From: Betaproteobacteria bacterium UKL13-2
Lineage (GTDB): Bacteria > Pseudomonadota > Gammaproteobacteria > Burkholderiales > Usitatibacteraceae
DNA length: 64,000 nucleotides
Assembly (NCBI GenBank): GCA_001602455.1
Contig: CP012157.1
Span: 305,733-369,732, forward strand
Direction: 5' to 3'
A program made the translations under genes and the position numbers. The notes under the pieces are model-generated. The model ran no database searches. It was not told the DNA's origin and saw nothing but the letters and a program-made list of their open reading frames with translations. Shown here piece after piece: positions 56,352-64,000 of this stretch (position 1 is the stretch's first letter; every line of letters begins with the position of its first letter).

Positions 56352-58718
56352 ATGCTGCCTTCCATTCAGTCCCGTCTCGCCCTCGAAGTTTCCGCCCAGC
56401 CCAATCAGATCGCCGCCGCAATAGCGCTCCTCGACGAGGGCGCGACTGTCCCGTTTATCTCTCGCTACCGTAAAGAGGCCACAGGCGGACTGGACGATAT
56501 CCAATTGCGGCTGCTTGAAGAGCGTCTGCGTTACTTACGCGAGTTGGAAGAGCGGCGTGCGACCATCTTGGAGAACATCGAGTCGCAGGGCAAGATGACG
56601 GACGCATTGAAGTCGGCGATCACCCATGCGGCGGACAAAACCACGCTCGAAGATTTGTATTTACCCTACAAACAAAAGCGCCGTACCAAGGCCATGATTG
56701 CGCGCGAGGCTGGGCTCGAACCGCTGGCTGACGCCCTGTTAGCGGACCCAACCTTGTCCCCGGAGACAGAAGCAGAAAAGTATTTATCTGTCGACCCCAA
56801 GACAGCCGAGAAAGACACCGCTGTACCAGATGTGAAGGCCGCCCTCGAGGGCGCAAAACAAATCTTGATGGAGCGTTTTGCGGAAGACGCCGTCTTGATC
56901 AGCCGTGTGCGTGATTATCTATTGGCACACGGTGTTGTTGAATCGAAGTTGATTGAAGGTCAAGACGATAAAGGCGCCAAATTCGCCGACTACTTTGCGT
57001 ATTCAGAGACGCTAAAAACAATTCCTTCGCATCGTGCGCTGGCATTGTTCCGCGGTCGGAATGAAGCGATCTTGACGGTGGTACTACGTCTGGATAGTGA
57101 AGAGGAAAAACCGGCATGGAGTGCGCCGTTTAATCCCGTCGAAGACATGATTGCGGGATTTGCCAAGGTGGCAAACAAAGCGCGGCCCGCTGATAAATGG
57201 TTGTGTGAAGTGGTGCGCTGGACATGGCGCATCAAGCTCTCGATGCACCTTGAAACCGAGCTAATGTCAGCGTTGCGTGAACGCGCCGAGACCGAGGCAA
57301 TCACCGTGTTTGCACGCAACCTGAAAGACCTGCTGCTCGCCGCACCTGCTGGGCCGCGCGCCACCATGGGCTTGGACCCAGGTATTCGCACCGGCGTCAA
57401 GGTAGCGGTGGTAGATGCCACCGGAAAGGTGATGGACACCGCAACCATCTATCCGCACGAACCACGGCGCGATTGGGACGGCTCGCTGGCGGTGTTGGGC
57501 GCACTGGCGATCAAACATAACGTAGATTTGATTTCCATTGGTAACGGCACCGCCTCGCGGGAGACGGACAAACTAGCGGGCGATTTGATCAAGTTGATTC
57601 AGAAAGCACAACCCTCGCGCAAGATCACCAAGATTGTTGTTTCGGAAGCGGGAGCATCGGTTTACTCTGCGTCCGAATTCGCCTCTAAAGAGTTACCAGA
57701 CCTAGATGTGTCGCTACGCGGCGCGGTATCGATTGCACGACGCTTGCAAGACCCGCTCGCCGAGCTGGTTAAGATCGATCCTAAGTCGATCGGTGTGGGC
57801 CAATACCAGCACGACTTGAATCAATCACAACTTGCGCGTTCGCTTGACGCCGTGGTCGAGGACTGTGTGAACGCCGTTGGGGTGGATGTGAATACCGCCT
57901 CGGCTGCGTTGCTCGCGCGGGTGTCGGGGCTGACCTCATCTGTGGCCGCGAATATCGTCACCCACCGCAACACGCACGGCGCGTTTGCCACCCGTGACGC
58001 ACTGAAGAAGGTGCCGCGATTGGGCGACAAAGCGTTTGAACAAGCAGCGGGGTTTCTACGCATACCGAATGGTGAGAGCCCACTCGATGCGTCATCCGTT
58101 CACCCGGAAGCGTATCCGCTGGTGGAAAAAATCTTGGCCGACATTCAGAAGGACGTGAAAGCGGTGATGGGCGACGCCAAGCTGCTGAAGAGCTTGCGCG
58201 CCGAAAAGTATGCGGATGAAAAGTTTGGGGTACCGACCATTACCGACATCCTCAAGGAACTCGAGAAACCCGGCCGCGATCCGCGCCCTGAGTTCACCAC
58301 CGCCACCTTTCAAGACGGCGTCGAAACGCTGAATGATCTACAGCCCGGCATGATTCTCGAAGGCGTGATTACCAACGTGGCCGCATTCGGCGCGTTTGTG
58401 GATATTGGTGTTCACCAAGATGGTTTGATTCATATTTCGGCACTCGCCGAAAAATTCGTCAAGGACGCACACGACGTTGTTAAAGCAGGGCAAGTCGTGA
58501 AAGTGAAAGTGCTCGAAGTCGATATCAAGCGGCAGCGAGTGGCATTAACCATGCGCTTGAACGACACACCAACCAGAAACACAAACCCCAGCAATGGCGG
58601 GGGTTTTCAGGCAAAACCGTCCCAAACTGCCCGTCAACTGGCGAGTTTGAAATCCGCCGCACCTGCGGGCGGAAATGCGATAGCAGAAGCGTTTGCGAAG
58701 CTGAGGGCCAAAACCTGA
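56352..58718 (+). CDS. tex: Tex-family S1 RNA-binding protein
   Basis: This 788-residue protein has the Tex order: N-terminal helix-turn-helix-like region ([16 protein letters not shown]), YqgF-like nuclease-fold domain ([17 protein letters not shown]), helix-hairpin-helix ([16 protein letters not shown]) and a C-terminal S1 domain ([31 protein letters not shown]). Tex binds nucleic acid and affects transcription. ATG 56352 gives the normal start; TTG 56328 is upstream. The tail ([11 protein letters not shown]) contains a hairpin like an intrinsic terminator. Confidence 0.95.
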   Translation: MLPSIQSRLALEVSAQPNQIAAAIALLDEGATVPFISRYRKEATGGLDDIQLRLLEERLRYLRELEERRATILENIESQGKMTDALKSAITHAADKTTLEDLYLPYKQKRRTKAMIAREAGLEPLADALLADPTLSPETEAEKYLSVDPKTAEKDTAVPDVKAALEGAKQILMERFAEDAVLISRVRDYLLAHGVVESKLIEGQDDKGAKFADYFAYSETLKTIPSHRALALFRGRNEAILTVVLRLDSEEEKPAWSAPFNPVEDMIAGFAKVANKARPADKWLCEVVRWTWRIKLSMHLETELMSALRERAETEAITVFARNLKDLLLAAPAGPRATMGLDPGIRTGVKVAVVDATGKVMDTATIYPHEPRRDWDGSLAVLGALAIKHNVDLISIGNGTASRETDKLAGDLIKLIQKAQPSRKITKIVVSEAGASVYSASEFASKELPDLDVSLRGAVSIARRLQDPLAELVKIDPKSIGVGQYQHDLNQSQLARSLDAVVEDCVNAVGVDVNTASAALLARVSGLTSSVAANIVTHRNTHGAFATRDALKKVPRLGDKAFEQAAGFLRIPNGESPLDASSVHPEAYPLVEKILADIQKDVKAVMGDAKLLKSLRAEKYADEKFGVPTITDILKELEKPGRDPRPEFTTATFQDGVETLNDLQPGMILEGVITNVAAFGAFVDIGVHQDGLIHISALAEKFVKDAHDVVKAGQVVKVKVLEVDIKRQRVALTMRLNDTPTRNTNPSNGGGFQAKPSQTARQLASLKSAAPAGGNAIAEAFAKLRAKT
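58583..58607 (+). terminator. Terminator-like hairpin inside the 3' end of tex
   Basis: AAACCCC (58583-58589) pairs with GGGGTTT (58600-58606), with an inner GC pair and loop AATG, giving a 9-bp stem with one mismatch and a short T run. It is fully within the coding frame. It could be a relic terminator captured by an extended tex tail. Confidence 0.35.
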
Positions 58719-58759
58719 GGCCAAAACTTAAAACTTAGCAGCTTAAACCTGCCGCGAGA

Positions 58760-60187
58760 TCACTGGCGACGCGCAGCGAGTCCCAATTCTTGCCAGAGCC
58801 AGCCAAAATCATAGAGCGGCTGGCCGGATTGTTGGCGCTGTCGCGCCGTCATGTTCTCCACCGATTTAAGCAACGCGACAACTGCATCCCGACCACTTTC
58901 GGTCGCAACTGCCTGTCTCGGGGTAAGGCCATCAAGAACCGGTAGTGCGCTATCCAGCCACCCCCGGTAGTGACGATCAAAAAATTGATTCGCAATACTA
59001 GCGGCCACCTCCGGCGGAATTTCGTCCCCGTCCCCGTCCCCATCCCTGTCCTCGATTGACTGCCTTTCGCCGACTTGCATGAGCGCCTCCCGCAATGGGG
59101 TCATGCTTGTCAACCCTGCGCCTATTTGCTCGCCAAGCGCGCCTTCAAGCAGCGCGGTGGCTCGCTTCATCCTTGCCGCCGAATTTGTGCTCAATTTCAG
59201 CGCGGTTTTCTCCAGCCGCACCGTCGCCAACTGATATTTGCCAATGTTCGGATCAATCATCTGAAGGTGATATCCGGTTGCGCCGGAATTTTGTGGCTCA
59301 CCCGGCAGATCGGGTGTACCCAACCACTCCCAAGCGGGTGGCTCATCATCCAAACGGTGCCAATCTGGCAAGGCATCGAGACGTGCAACTACTTGTTCCG
59401 CAGATCCGTTGCGTAAGGCAAAACGTGTCTCAGTAAACACCAGCGGATCGCCTTCAGCGTTGACCACTGCCGCCGCTTCATGATCCGTGATGTATCGTGA
59501 TAGCCAACAAGCGGTGAATGTGTGCGGTAGCGTCGCGAGCGTATCGTCAATTGCGACACGGGCTTCCGGCTCACTTGCGCTTGACCTTTGCAAACCCTTG
59601 TCGGCCAGCGTCTCGGAGATTTTCGCTTCGATCTGTCGCAATAGTGCGTCAGATTGTTCGTTTGCGAATGGCAACAGCACACCGGTAAAGATTTTCTCGC
59701 CTAGATAGTCCACCACGCGCGCACCGAGCCGATCCCAGCGTACCAACGATTGGCTGCCGAGATGTTCGACCACGCGCACCGGGTCGCCGCCGCGCACCAG
59801 ATCACGCACCTCCACCCATTTTCCCGGCATGACGGCACTCACCTCGAACACACTCATACGCGCATCGCGTAACGTCGCCATATAGCGCCGGCTGGGGACG
59901 GAGTCACGCCAGCCTCGACGTTTGAGGTAGTCATCGACAATGTTATGCGGCAAGCCAACATCATTGAATCGCTGTGTGGCTAAGTCTTCAAACACAGCGC
60001 CATACAATACCCCGGCAGCGTGCTGGCCCAGAACATTCAAGAGCCCCGCATACGACAGGCCGCTGACCGCGAGGATCGATGCGGTATGTACTTGTTGAAC
60101 AGCATCGAACCGTGTTGCCCAATGCGGTTCGCGCCATATCCATTCCATTAAATTGGCGATAGCCTTGTTGCTTTCACTTTTTGCCAT
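58760..60187 (-). CDS. Unrecognised 475-residue protein with DUF2384-like C-terminus
   Basis: I cannot name the family. The protein is soluble and shows an RRYMATLRDARMSVFEVSAVMPGKWVEVRDLVRGG stretch near 110, a low-complexity acidic DGDGDGDE run near 390 (from a 6-bp DNA repeat) and a C-terminal segment (about 400-460: DSALPVLDGLTPRQAVATESGRDAVVALLKSV) that resembles the toxin-binding domain of MbcA/ParS/Xre antitoxins. That similarity is from memory and weak. It lies 32 bp downstream of the BASS transporter gene. Confidence 0.55.
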   Translation of the reverse strand: MAKSESNKAIANLMEWIWREPHWATRFDAVQQVHTASILAVSGLSYAGLLNVLGQHAAGVLYGAVFEDLATQRFNDVGLPHNIVDDYLKRRGWRDSVPSRRYMATLRDARMSVFEVSAVMPGKWVEVRDLVRGGDPVRVVEHLGSQSLVRWDRLGARVVDYLGEKIFTGVLLPFANEQSDALLRQIEAKISETLADKGLQRSSASEPEARVAIDDTLATLPHTFTACWLSRYITDHEAAAVVNAEGDPLVFTETRFALRNGSAEQVVARLDALPDWHRLDDEPPAWEWLGTPDLPGEPQNSGATGYHLQMIDPNIGKYQLATVRLEKTALKLSTNSAARMKRATALLEGALGEQIGAGLTSMTPLREALMQVGERQSIEDRDGDGDGDEIPPEVAASIANQFFDRHYRGWLDSALPVLDGLTPRQAVATESGRDAVVALLKSVENMTARQRQQSGQPLYDFGWLWQELGLAARRQ

Positions 60188-60219
60188 TCCACATACTTTC
60201 AGCTAGTTTGCATCAACGC

Positions 60220-61071
60220 CTACCGACGATTCAGCCACCACGCAAACACCCCAGCCGTCACAAACATGATGAGTGAGTAGATCGCGGCCGGGACGCCCAT
60301 CGTCCCGTTGTTCAGTACATTCAGCGCAATATAAATGGCGAGTGTACCGTTATGTATGCCGATCTCCATTGAGATGGCAATCGCCTGCTTTTCAGGCAGT
60401 TTGAGCGCCAGCGGCGCGGCATAGCCGACCGCCATTGAAACGAGATTGAACACTAAACACGCGAATCCCACCACCGCGAAGTATTTGACCAGCACCTCCC
60501 AACTTTGCGCCACCGCGAGCATCACGAGAAGCGCGAGTAGTAAAACCGAAAATATGCGAATCGGTTTTTCCATCTTGGCGGCAAAGCGCGGGGCGAATTG
60601 GCGCACCAACATCCCGATCACCACCGGCAGCACAATAATGAGCCCGACCTCGATAATCTTACGGAACGGCGGCGGCACATACTGATCACTTGCCATGAAG
60701 TATTGGAGTGCGAAGGTCACAATGAAAGGCAAGGTCAGCAGCGATAGCGCGCTATTGACTGCCGTCAGCGTGATGTTGAGCGCCACATCGCCATGCGCCA
60801 GATGTGAATAAACATTCGCGGTGGCGCCGCCCGGTGCGGCGGCCAATAACAGCAGTCCAACCGCGAGCTCCGACGGCAATTGGAACACGACGGCGATCAA
60901 AAACGCAGCCGATGTCAACACCAACATTTGGATCGTGAGCCCGATGATGACCGCTTTGGGGTAGCGAAAGACCCGTGTGAAATCGGCGAGCGTCAGCGAC
61001 AGCCCAAGCCCCAACATGATGATGCCCAAGGATAGCGGCAACAGTAGATTTGTGATGAGTCCGCCTTGCAC
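60220..61071 (-). CDS. Bile acid:sodium symporter (BASS) family transporter
   Basis: This 283-residue membrane protein has about nine to ten segments and the family motifs AAAPGGATANVYSHLAHGD and ISMEIGIHNGTLAIYIA, both involved in sodium and substrate binding in BASS proteins. Bacterial members carry bile acids, pantoate, sulfate-like or other organic anions; the substrate here is unknown. It starts 1 bp after the algR-type regulator stop, so the two are coupled. Confidence 0.88.
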   Translation of the reverse strand: MQGGLITNLLLPLSLGIIMLGLGLSLTLADFTRVFRYPKAVIIGLTIQMLVLTSAAFLIAVVFQLPSELAVGLLLLAAAPGGATANVYSHLAHGDVALNITLTAVNSALSLLTLPFIVTFALQYFMASDQYVPPPFRKIIEVGLIIVLPVVIGMLVRQFAPRFAAKMEKPIRIFSVLLLALLVMLAVAQSWEVLVKYFAVVGFACLVFNLVSMAVGYAAPLALKLPEKQAIAISMEIGIHNGTLAIYIALNVLNNGTMGVPAAIYSLIMFVTAGVFAWWLNRR

Positions 61072-61072
61072 G

Positions 61073-61867
61073 TTAAAACTCGCGAATCACATGCTGTTGA
61101 CGACGGCTAACAGGCAAGCGCTCCTGCACCCCTTTGACCACACAAACCCAATTCAGCCCTCCACTCGACGCAGCAGGCTCTTCACCTTCTTCACTCGTCA
61201 CCGCCACCCTCTCAAAGCCCGCGATTGCGCTGGTAGCGACAATGGTGTTGCGATGAATTCGGGTGAATACACCTTGAAATTCTTCCTCAATCTTGATCAA
61301 GGATTCTTCCAGTAAATATTCTTTCGCCGCTGTTCTGACGGTTAAGTATTTCAACTCTGCTTTCAAGAACAAAATTTCTTCCACCGGCACCAACACGACC
61401 TTGCCGCGCTCGTGAATTGAAAGGTGGCGTCGCTTGTGTTTGATGGCCTCGGCAATTGCCGTTGCGACGGGTAACAAGACTGGGCGAGCCTTTTGCAGCG
61501 CGGCGAGCAAACGCTCTTGCCGAATGGGTTTCAAGAGGTAGTCAACGGCATTGAGCTCAAACGCCTGTACCGCATACTGATCAAAGGCCGTCGTAAAGAT
61601 GAGCTTAGGTGGTGCTGTCAGCGCGGCTAAGTGACGCGCAAGCTCTATGCCGTCCATCACCGGCATGCGGATGTCAGACAACACGATATCGACATTGCCG
61701 CGATTGATCGCCTCAATCCCCTCCAGCCCATTACCCGCTTCATTGACGATGGTTAAGGGAAATTGCTCCCGACAATCGTCGAGTAAGTTGGATAGCCTTT
61801 TACGTGCTGGCGCTTCGTCATCAACGATCAGGATACGCGCGACATTTTCGTGAGGGGTGGGTGTCAT
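61073..61867 (-). CDS. algR: AlgR-type LytTR response regulator
   Basis: This 264-residue protein has a receiver domain (IVDDEAPARKRL, D65 in VLSDIRMP, Lys in LLKPIRQ) and a LytTR domain (EEILFLKAELKYLTVRT, FTRIHRNTIVA). Gene order argH / algZ / algR is that of the AlgZR system in Pseudomonas and relatives. ATG 61867 is chosen; a longer frame to 62002 lies in the inverted-repeat element. A linker VTSEEGEEPAASSGG is inserted in the LytTR domain. hemC does not follow; a BASS gene does. Confidence 0.88.
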   Translation of the reverse strand: MTPTPHENVARILIVDDEAPARKRLSNLLDDCREQFPLTIVNEAGNGLEGIEAINRGNVDIVLSDIRMPVMDGIELARHLAALTAPPKLIFTTAFDQYAVQAFELNAVDYLLKPIRQERLLAALQKARPVLLPVATAIAEAIKHKRRHLSIHERGKVVLVPVEEILFLKAELKYLTVRTAAKEYLLEESLIKIEEEFQGVFTRIHRNTIVATSAIAGFERVAVTSEEGEEPAASSGGLNWVCVVKGVQERLPVSRRQQHVIREF

Positions 61868-61884
61868 TTTGTCGCGTATTGCTC

Positions 61885-62027
61885 GCCTGAATGTTTCATG
61901 TGTTGCCCGCCGCATCGAAGGAGGTTGCCTCTGAATGAGTGGATAACCAATTTGGCTCGTTTCTCTTTTGCCGTGGATGCGGGCTACACGTTCGCTTTCC
62001 AACGCGCCCCCATGAAGTGTTCAGGCT
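61885..62027. mobile_element. Complete inverted-repeat element, copy B
   Basis: About 143 bp between algZ and algR. Left arm GCCTGAATGTTTCATG with GCATCGAAGGAGGTTGCC inside; right arm CATGAAGTGTTCAGGCT. Both arms match copy A at 18129-18346 while the middle differs in sequence and length. The right end provides the TAG stop of algZ. Confidence 0.78.
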
Positions 62028-63096
62028 AGGTTGTTATTGTAATCGGCATATTGATTCTCACGATGTACTGGCCATCGCTTACTTCGGCGCTCAAGCCTGC
62101 CTCTGCATCAAAGTGTAATTGTAGTCGCTCTCGAATGTTGGCAATTGCCATTCGATTGCCCGACACGTGGGTGGATGCCGCATGATAAGGATTGGTCAGC
62201 CGGATCTCGATCTGCTTGCCCGATGAGGCTGCCGTGGTAATCGAGATGGTCAAGACGCCCACGCCCTGTTGTGGCTCAATGCCGTGATACACCGCGTTCT
62301 CAATCAACGGCTGTAGTATCAGTGGCGGGACCAACGTATCAGTTGGCATGTTGTCGGTCTGCCATTCGACGGACAGGCGTGGTCCGAGTCGAATCTGTTC
62401 AATCTCAAGATAGCGCCGACATAACTCGACCTCATCCGCCAGTGGCCTCAGTTGACGGTTATCCGCCATCAGCACACGAAACAGCTCAGCCATATCTTCC
62501 AACATACGTTCAGCGCGACGCGGCTCATCACGGATCAGCGATAAAACGGCGTTGATGGAATTGAATAGAAAGTGCGGGCGTATCCTTGCTTGCAGTGCCT
62601 GTAAGCGCGCCTCAGTTAATGCCGGCGCAAGTGATTGTGCGCGCAAATCAAAATAAAACAGCACCACCGCGGTCGCCAGCAGAAAGAACAAGCCAAACTG
62701 GGCGGGCGCAACATCCCCCAGCGTCGGCAGAACCGCGCTCAAGCTGCGATAGAGCAACCAAAACAATGTTCCCGTCACCGTCTCGATGATAAAAATCGCC
62801 ACGACACCATGCCAGTAGCTCAGCTTCGACAGAATCGGTTTCAGGCCGCAGCTTACGACCAATGAAAAAATGATTGCGGGTTGCGCGATGATGGAGATGG
62901 CCAAAAATTGCCGGAGCAGTCCCGACATATCGACTTGAAGATCTGCGCGTATCAGTGCCGCACCCAGCACCATCACATTCACCAACACAACCATCCGTAG
63001 CATGACGCCCTGATTGCAAAAATTGGGAAGGCGCGGGTGATAGCCAACATGCGCGCTGGTGGTCTCCGCTTTTAGCAGGGGGTCGTTTATACTCAT
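62026..63096 (-). CDS. algZ: AlgZ/FimS-type sensor histidine kinase
   Basis: This 356-residue kinase has about four to five membrane segments (32-50, 62-84, 96-118, 130-150), then a His_kinase domain with RIRPHFLFNS (H175) and an ATPase domain (PLILQPLIENAVYHG, MAIANIRERLQ). It should work with the AlgR-type regulator downstream. The stop codon TAG is contributed by the end of element copy B, which separates kinase from regulator by 158 bp. Divergent from argH. Confidence 0.88.
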   Translation of the reverse strand: MSINDPLLKAETTSAHVGYHPRLPNFCNQGVMLRMVVLVNVMVLGAALIRADLQVDMSGLLRQFLAISIIAQPAIIFSLVVSCGLKPILSKLSYWHGVVAIFIIETVTGTLFWLLYRSLSAVLPTLGDVAPAQFGLFFLLATAVVLFYFDLRAQSLAPALTEARLQALQARIRPHFLFNSINAVLSLIRDEPRRAERMLEDMAELFRVLMADNRQLRPLADEVELCRRYLEIEQIRLGPRLSVEWQTDNMPTDTLVPPLILQPLIENAVYHGIEPQQGVGVLTISITTAASSGKQIEIRLTNPYHAASTHVSGNRMAIANIRERLQLHFDAEAGLSAEVSDGQYIVRINMPITITT

Positions 63097-63190
63097 CAGT
63101 CTATTTTCGCCTCATTTACCGGGCAAAATTTGGCCGGTTAAACATTCAAAGCCGCTTGTGGCCAGCTCGACCCGCGCAACCTTTGCCGGC

Positions 63191-63242
63191 ACACCCACCC
63201 TCAACACCCACCCTCAACACCCACCTTCAACACCCACCCTCA
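63191..63242. repeat. 13-bp tandem repeat upstream of argH
   Basis: Four head-to-tail units ACACCCACCCTCA (third unit has T for C at position 10) end 28 bp before the argH ATG. This places variable-number repeats in the argH leader. Confidence 0.85.
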
Positions 63243-63270
63243 ACACCTTACCCCTCTACTTCTCGCCGCC

Positions 63271-64000
63271 ATGTCTGCTCAAAAACCTCCTGCCGAAACA
63301 AACGCCTCTACTGCCAAGGTGTGGTCCGGTCGGTTTTCGGAGCCGGTGACAGAATTGGTGAAGCGTTTTACCGCCTCGGTGACGTTCGACCAACGCTTGG
63401 CTCGCGCCGATATACAAGGCTCGCTCGCACACGCCGCCATGTTGGCAAAGGTAGGGGTGATTAGTCCCCAAGACCTGTCTGATATCGGCCGGGGTATGGC
63501 GCAAATCACGGCAGAAATTTCAGCCGAGACGTTTGAATGGGACATTGCTCGCGAGGATGTCCACATGAATATCGAGGCACGCTTGATCGCCATTATCGGC
63601 GATGCTGGCAAGCGCCTCCATACCGGTCGGTCGCGCAACGACCAGGTGGCAACGGATATACGGCTATGGTTGCGTGACGAAATTGACGACTTGGTTGAGC
63701 GCCTGCGCGTGTTGCAAAGCGCTTTGTTGGATGTTGCCAATCATCATGCGGCGACCATCATGCCGGGCTTCACCCACCTGCAGGTTGCACAGCCCGTGAC
63801 CTTCGGCCACCACCTGATGGCATATGTGGAAATGTTGGCGCGCGACGAGGCGCGGCTCGTTGACTGTCGCAAACGCGTGAATCGCCTGCCTCTGGGCGCG
63901 GCTGCGCTGGCGGGCACCAGTTATCCAATTGATCGTCAGCATGTGGCTGATGCGCTGGGCTTCGATGGTGTTTGTGAAAACTCGCTTGATGCGGTGAGCG
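63271..64000 (+). CDS. argH: Argininosuccinate lyase (3' partial)
   Basis: ArgH splits argininosuccinate to arginine and fumarate. The first 243 residues are present: [41 protein letters not shown], and [21 protein letters not shown] with the catalytic His region. The conserved signature near residue 280 lies beyond the window. ATG 63271 is preceded by the 13-bp tandem repeats. Divergent from algZ, as in Pseudomonas. Confidence 0.96.
   Translation, partial: MSAQKPPAETNASTAKVWSGRFSEPVTELVKRFTASVTFDQRLARADIQGSLAHAAMLAKVGVISPQDLSDIGRGMAQITAEISAETFEWDIAREDVHMNIEARLIAIIGDAGKRLHTGRSRNDQVATDIRLWLRDEIDDLVERLRVLQSALLDVANHHAATIMPGFTHLQVAQPVTFGHHLMAYVEMLARDEARLVDCRKRVNRLPLGAAALAGTSYPIDRQHVADALGFDGVCENSLDAVS

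Noticed and set aside
63191..63242. Possible CRISPR-like repeat array
   Set aside because: The units are directly adjacent with no spacers and only 13 bp long; a simple tandem repeat.

Overview
The window reads as a chromosomal segment of a betaproteobacterium-like organism with moderately high GC. The evidence is gene order: rodA-mrdA-mreD-mreC-mreB facing gatC-gatA-gatB, pyrE facing xth, rlpA-dacC-dat-ybeD-lipB-lipA, and an algZ/algR-type pair facing argH. No rRNA, tRNA, CRISPR array or intact insertion sequence was found. Species cannot be assigned from the sequence.

Layout. 1-8.5 kb is a type I restriction-modification island: hsdM (5' cut by the window edge), a phospholipase-D-fold gene, hsdS, an unrecognised 540-residue gene, a DUF3800 gene and hsdR. 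8.6-14.4 kb (minus) is the rod-shape and cell-wall elongation cluster. 14.8-18.1 kb is gatCAB. 18.3-25.9 kb carries a DUF4124 protein, pyrE, xth, three overlapping RraA/HMG-aldolase paralogues with a LysR regulator, and a YheS-type ABC-F ATPase. 26.0-30.2 kb holds a secreted protein broken by an in-frame amber codon, a thioredoxin-fold lipoprotein, and a LytS/LytTR two-component pair with a duplicated start region. 30.3-35.4 kb is the envelope and lipoate block. 35.5-45.6 kb is a C-P lyase phosphonate locus (phnCDE, phnGHIJKLM) facing a fused DUF1045-PhnN gene, with two Pho-box-like sites. 46.1-52.7 kb holds a Tat-exported dienelactone-hydrolase-like protein and a six-gene run iorA-iorB-soxX-soxY-soxZ-soxA. 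52.8-56.3 kb is a multi-part phosphorelay. 56.3-64 kb holds tex, an unrecognised 475-residue gene, a BASS-family transporter, the algR/algZ pair and the start of argH.

How the genes work together. The phn block is a nearly complete route for scavenging phosphorus: uptake (PhnCDE), C-P bond cleavage (PhnGHIJKLM), then cyclic-phosphate opening and PRPP formation, probably by the DUF1045-PhnN fusion because no PhnP is present here. The ior-sox run pairs a periplasmic molybdenum hydroxylase with the SoxAX and SoxYZ parts of thiosulfate oxidation but has no SoxB or SoxCD.

The most unexpected non-coding signal is a family of inverted-repeat elements with ends near AGCCTGAAYATTTCATGGG. There are two complete copies (18129-18346 and about 61885-62027) and at least two solitary arms (52708-52760 and 56255-56300). 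In most cases the element end abuts or supplies the stop codon of the adjacent gene.
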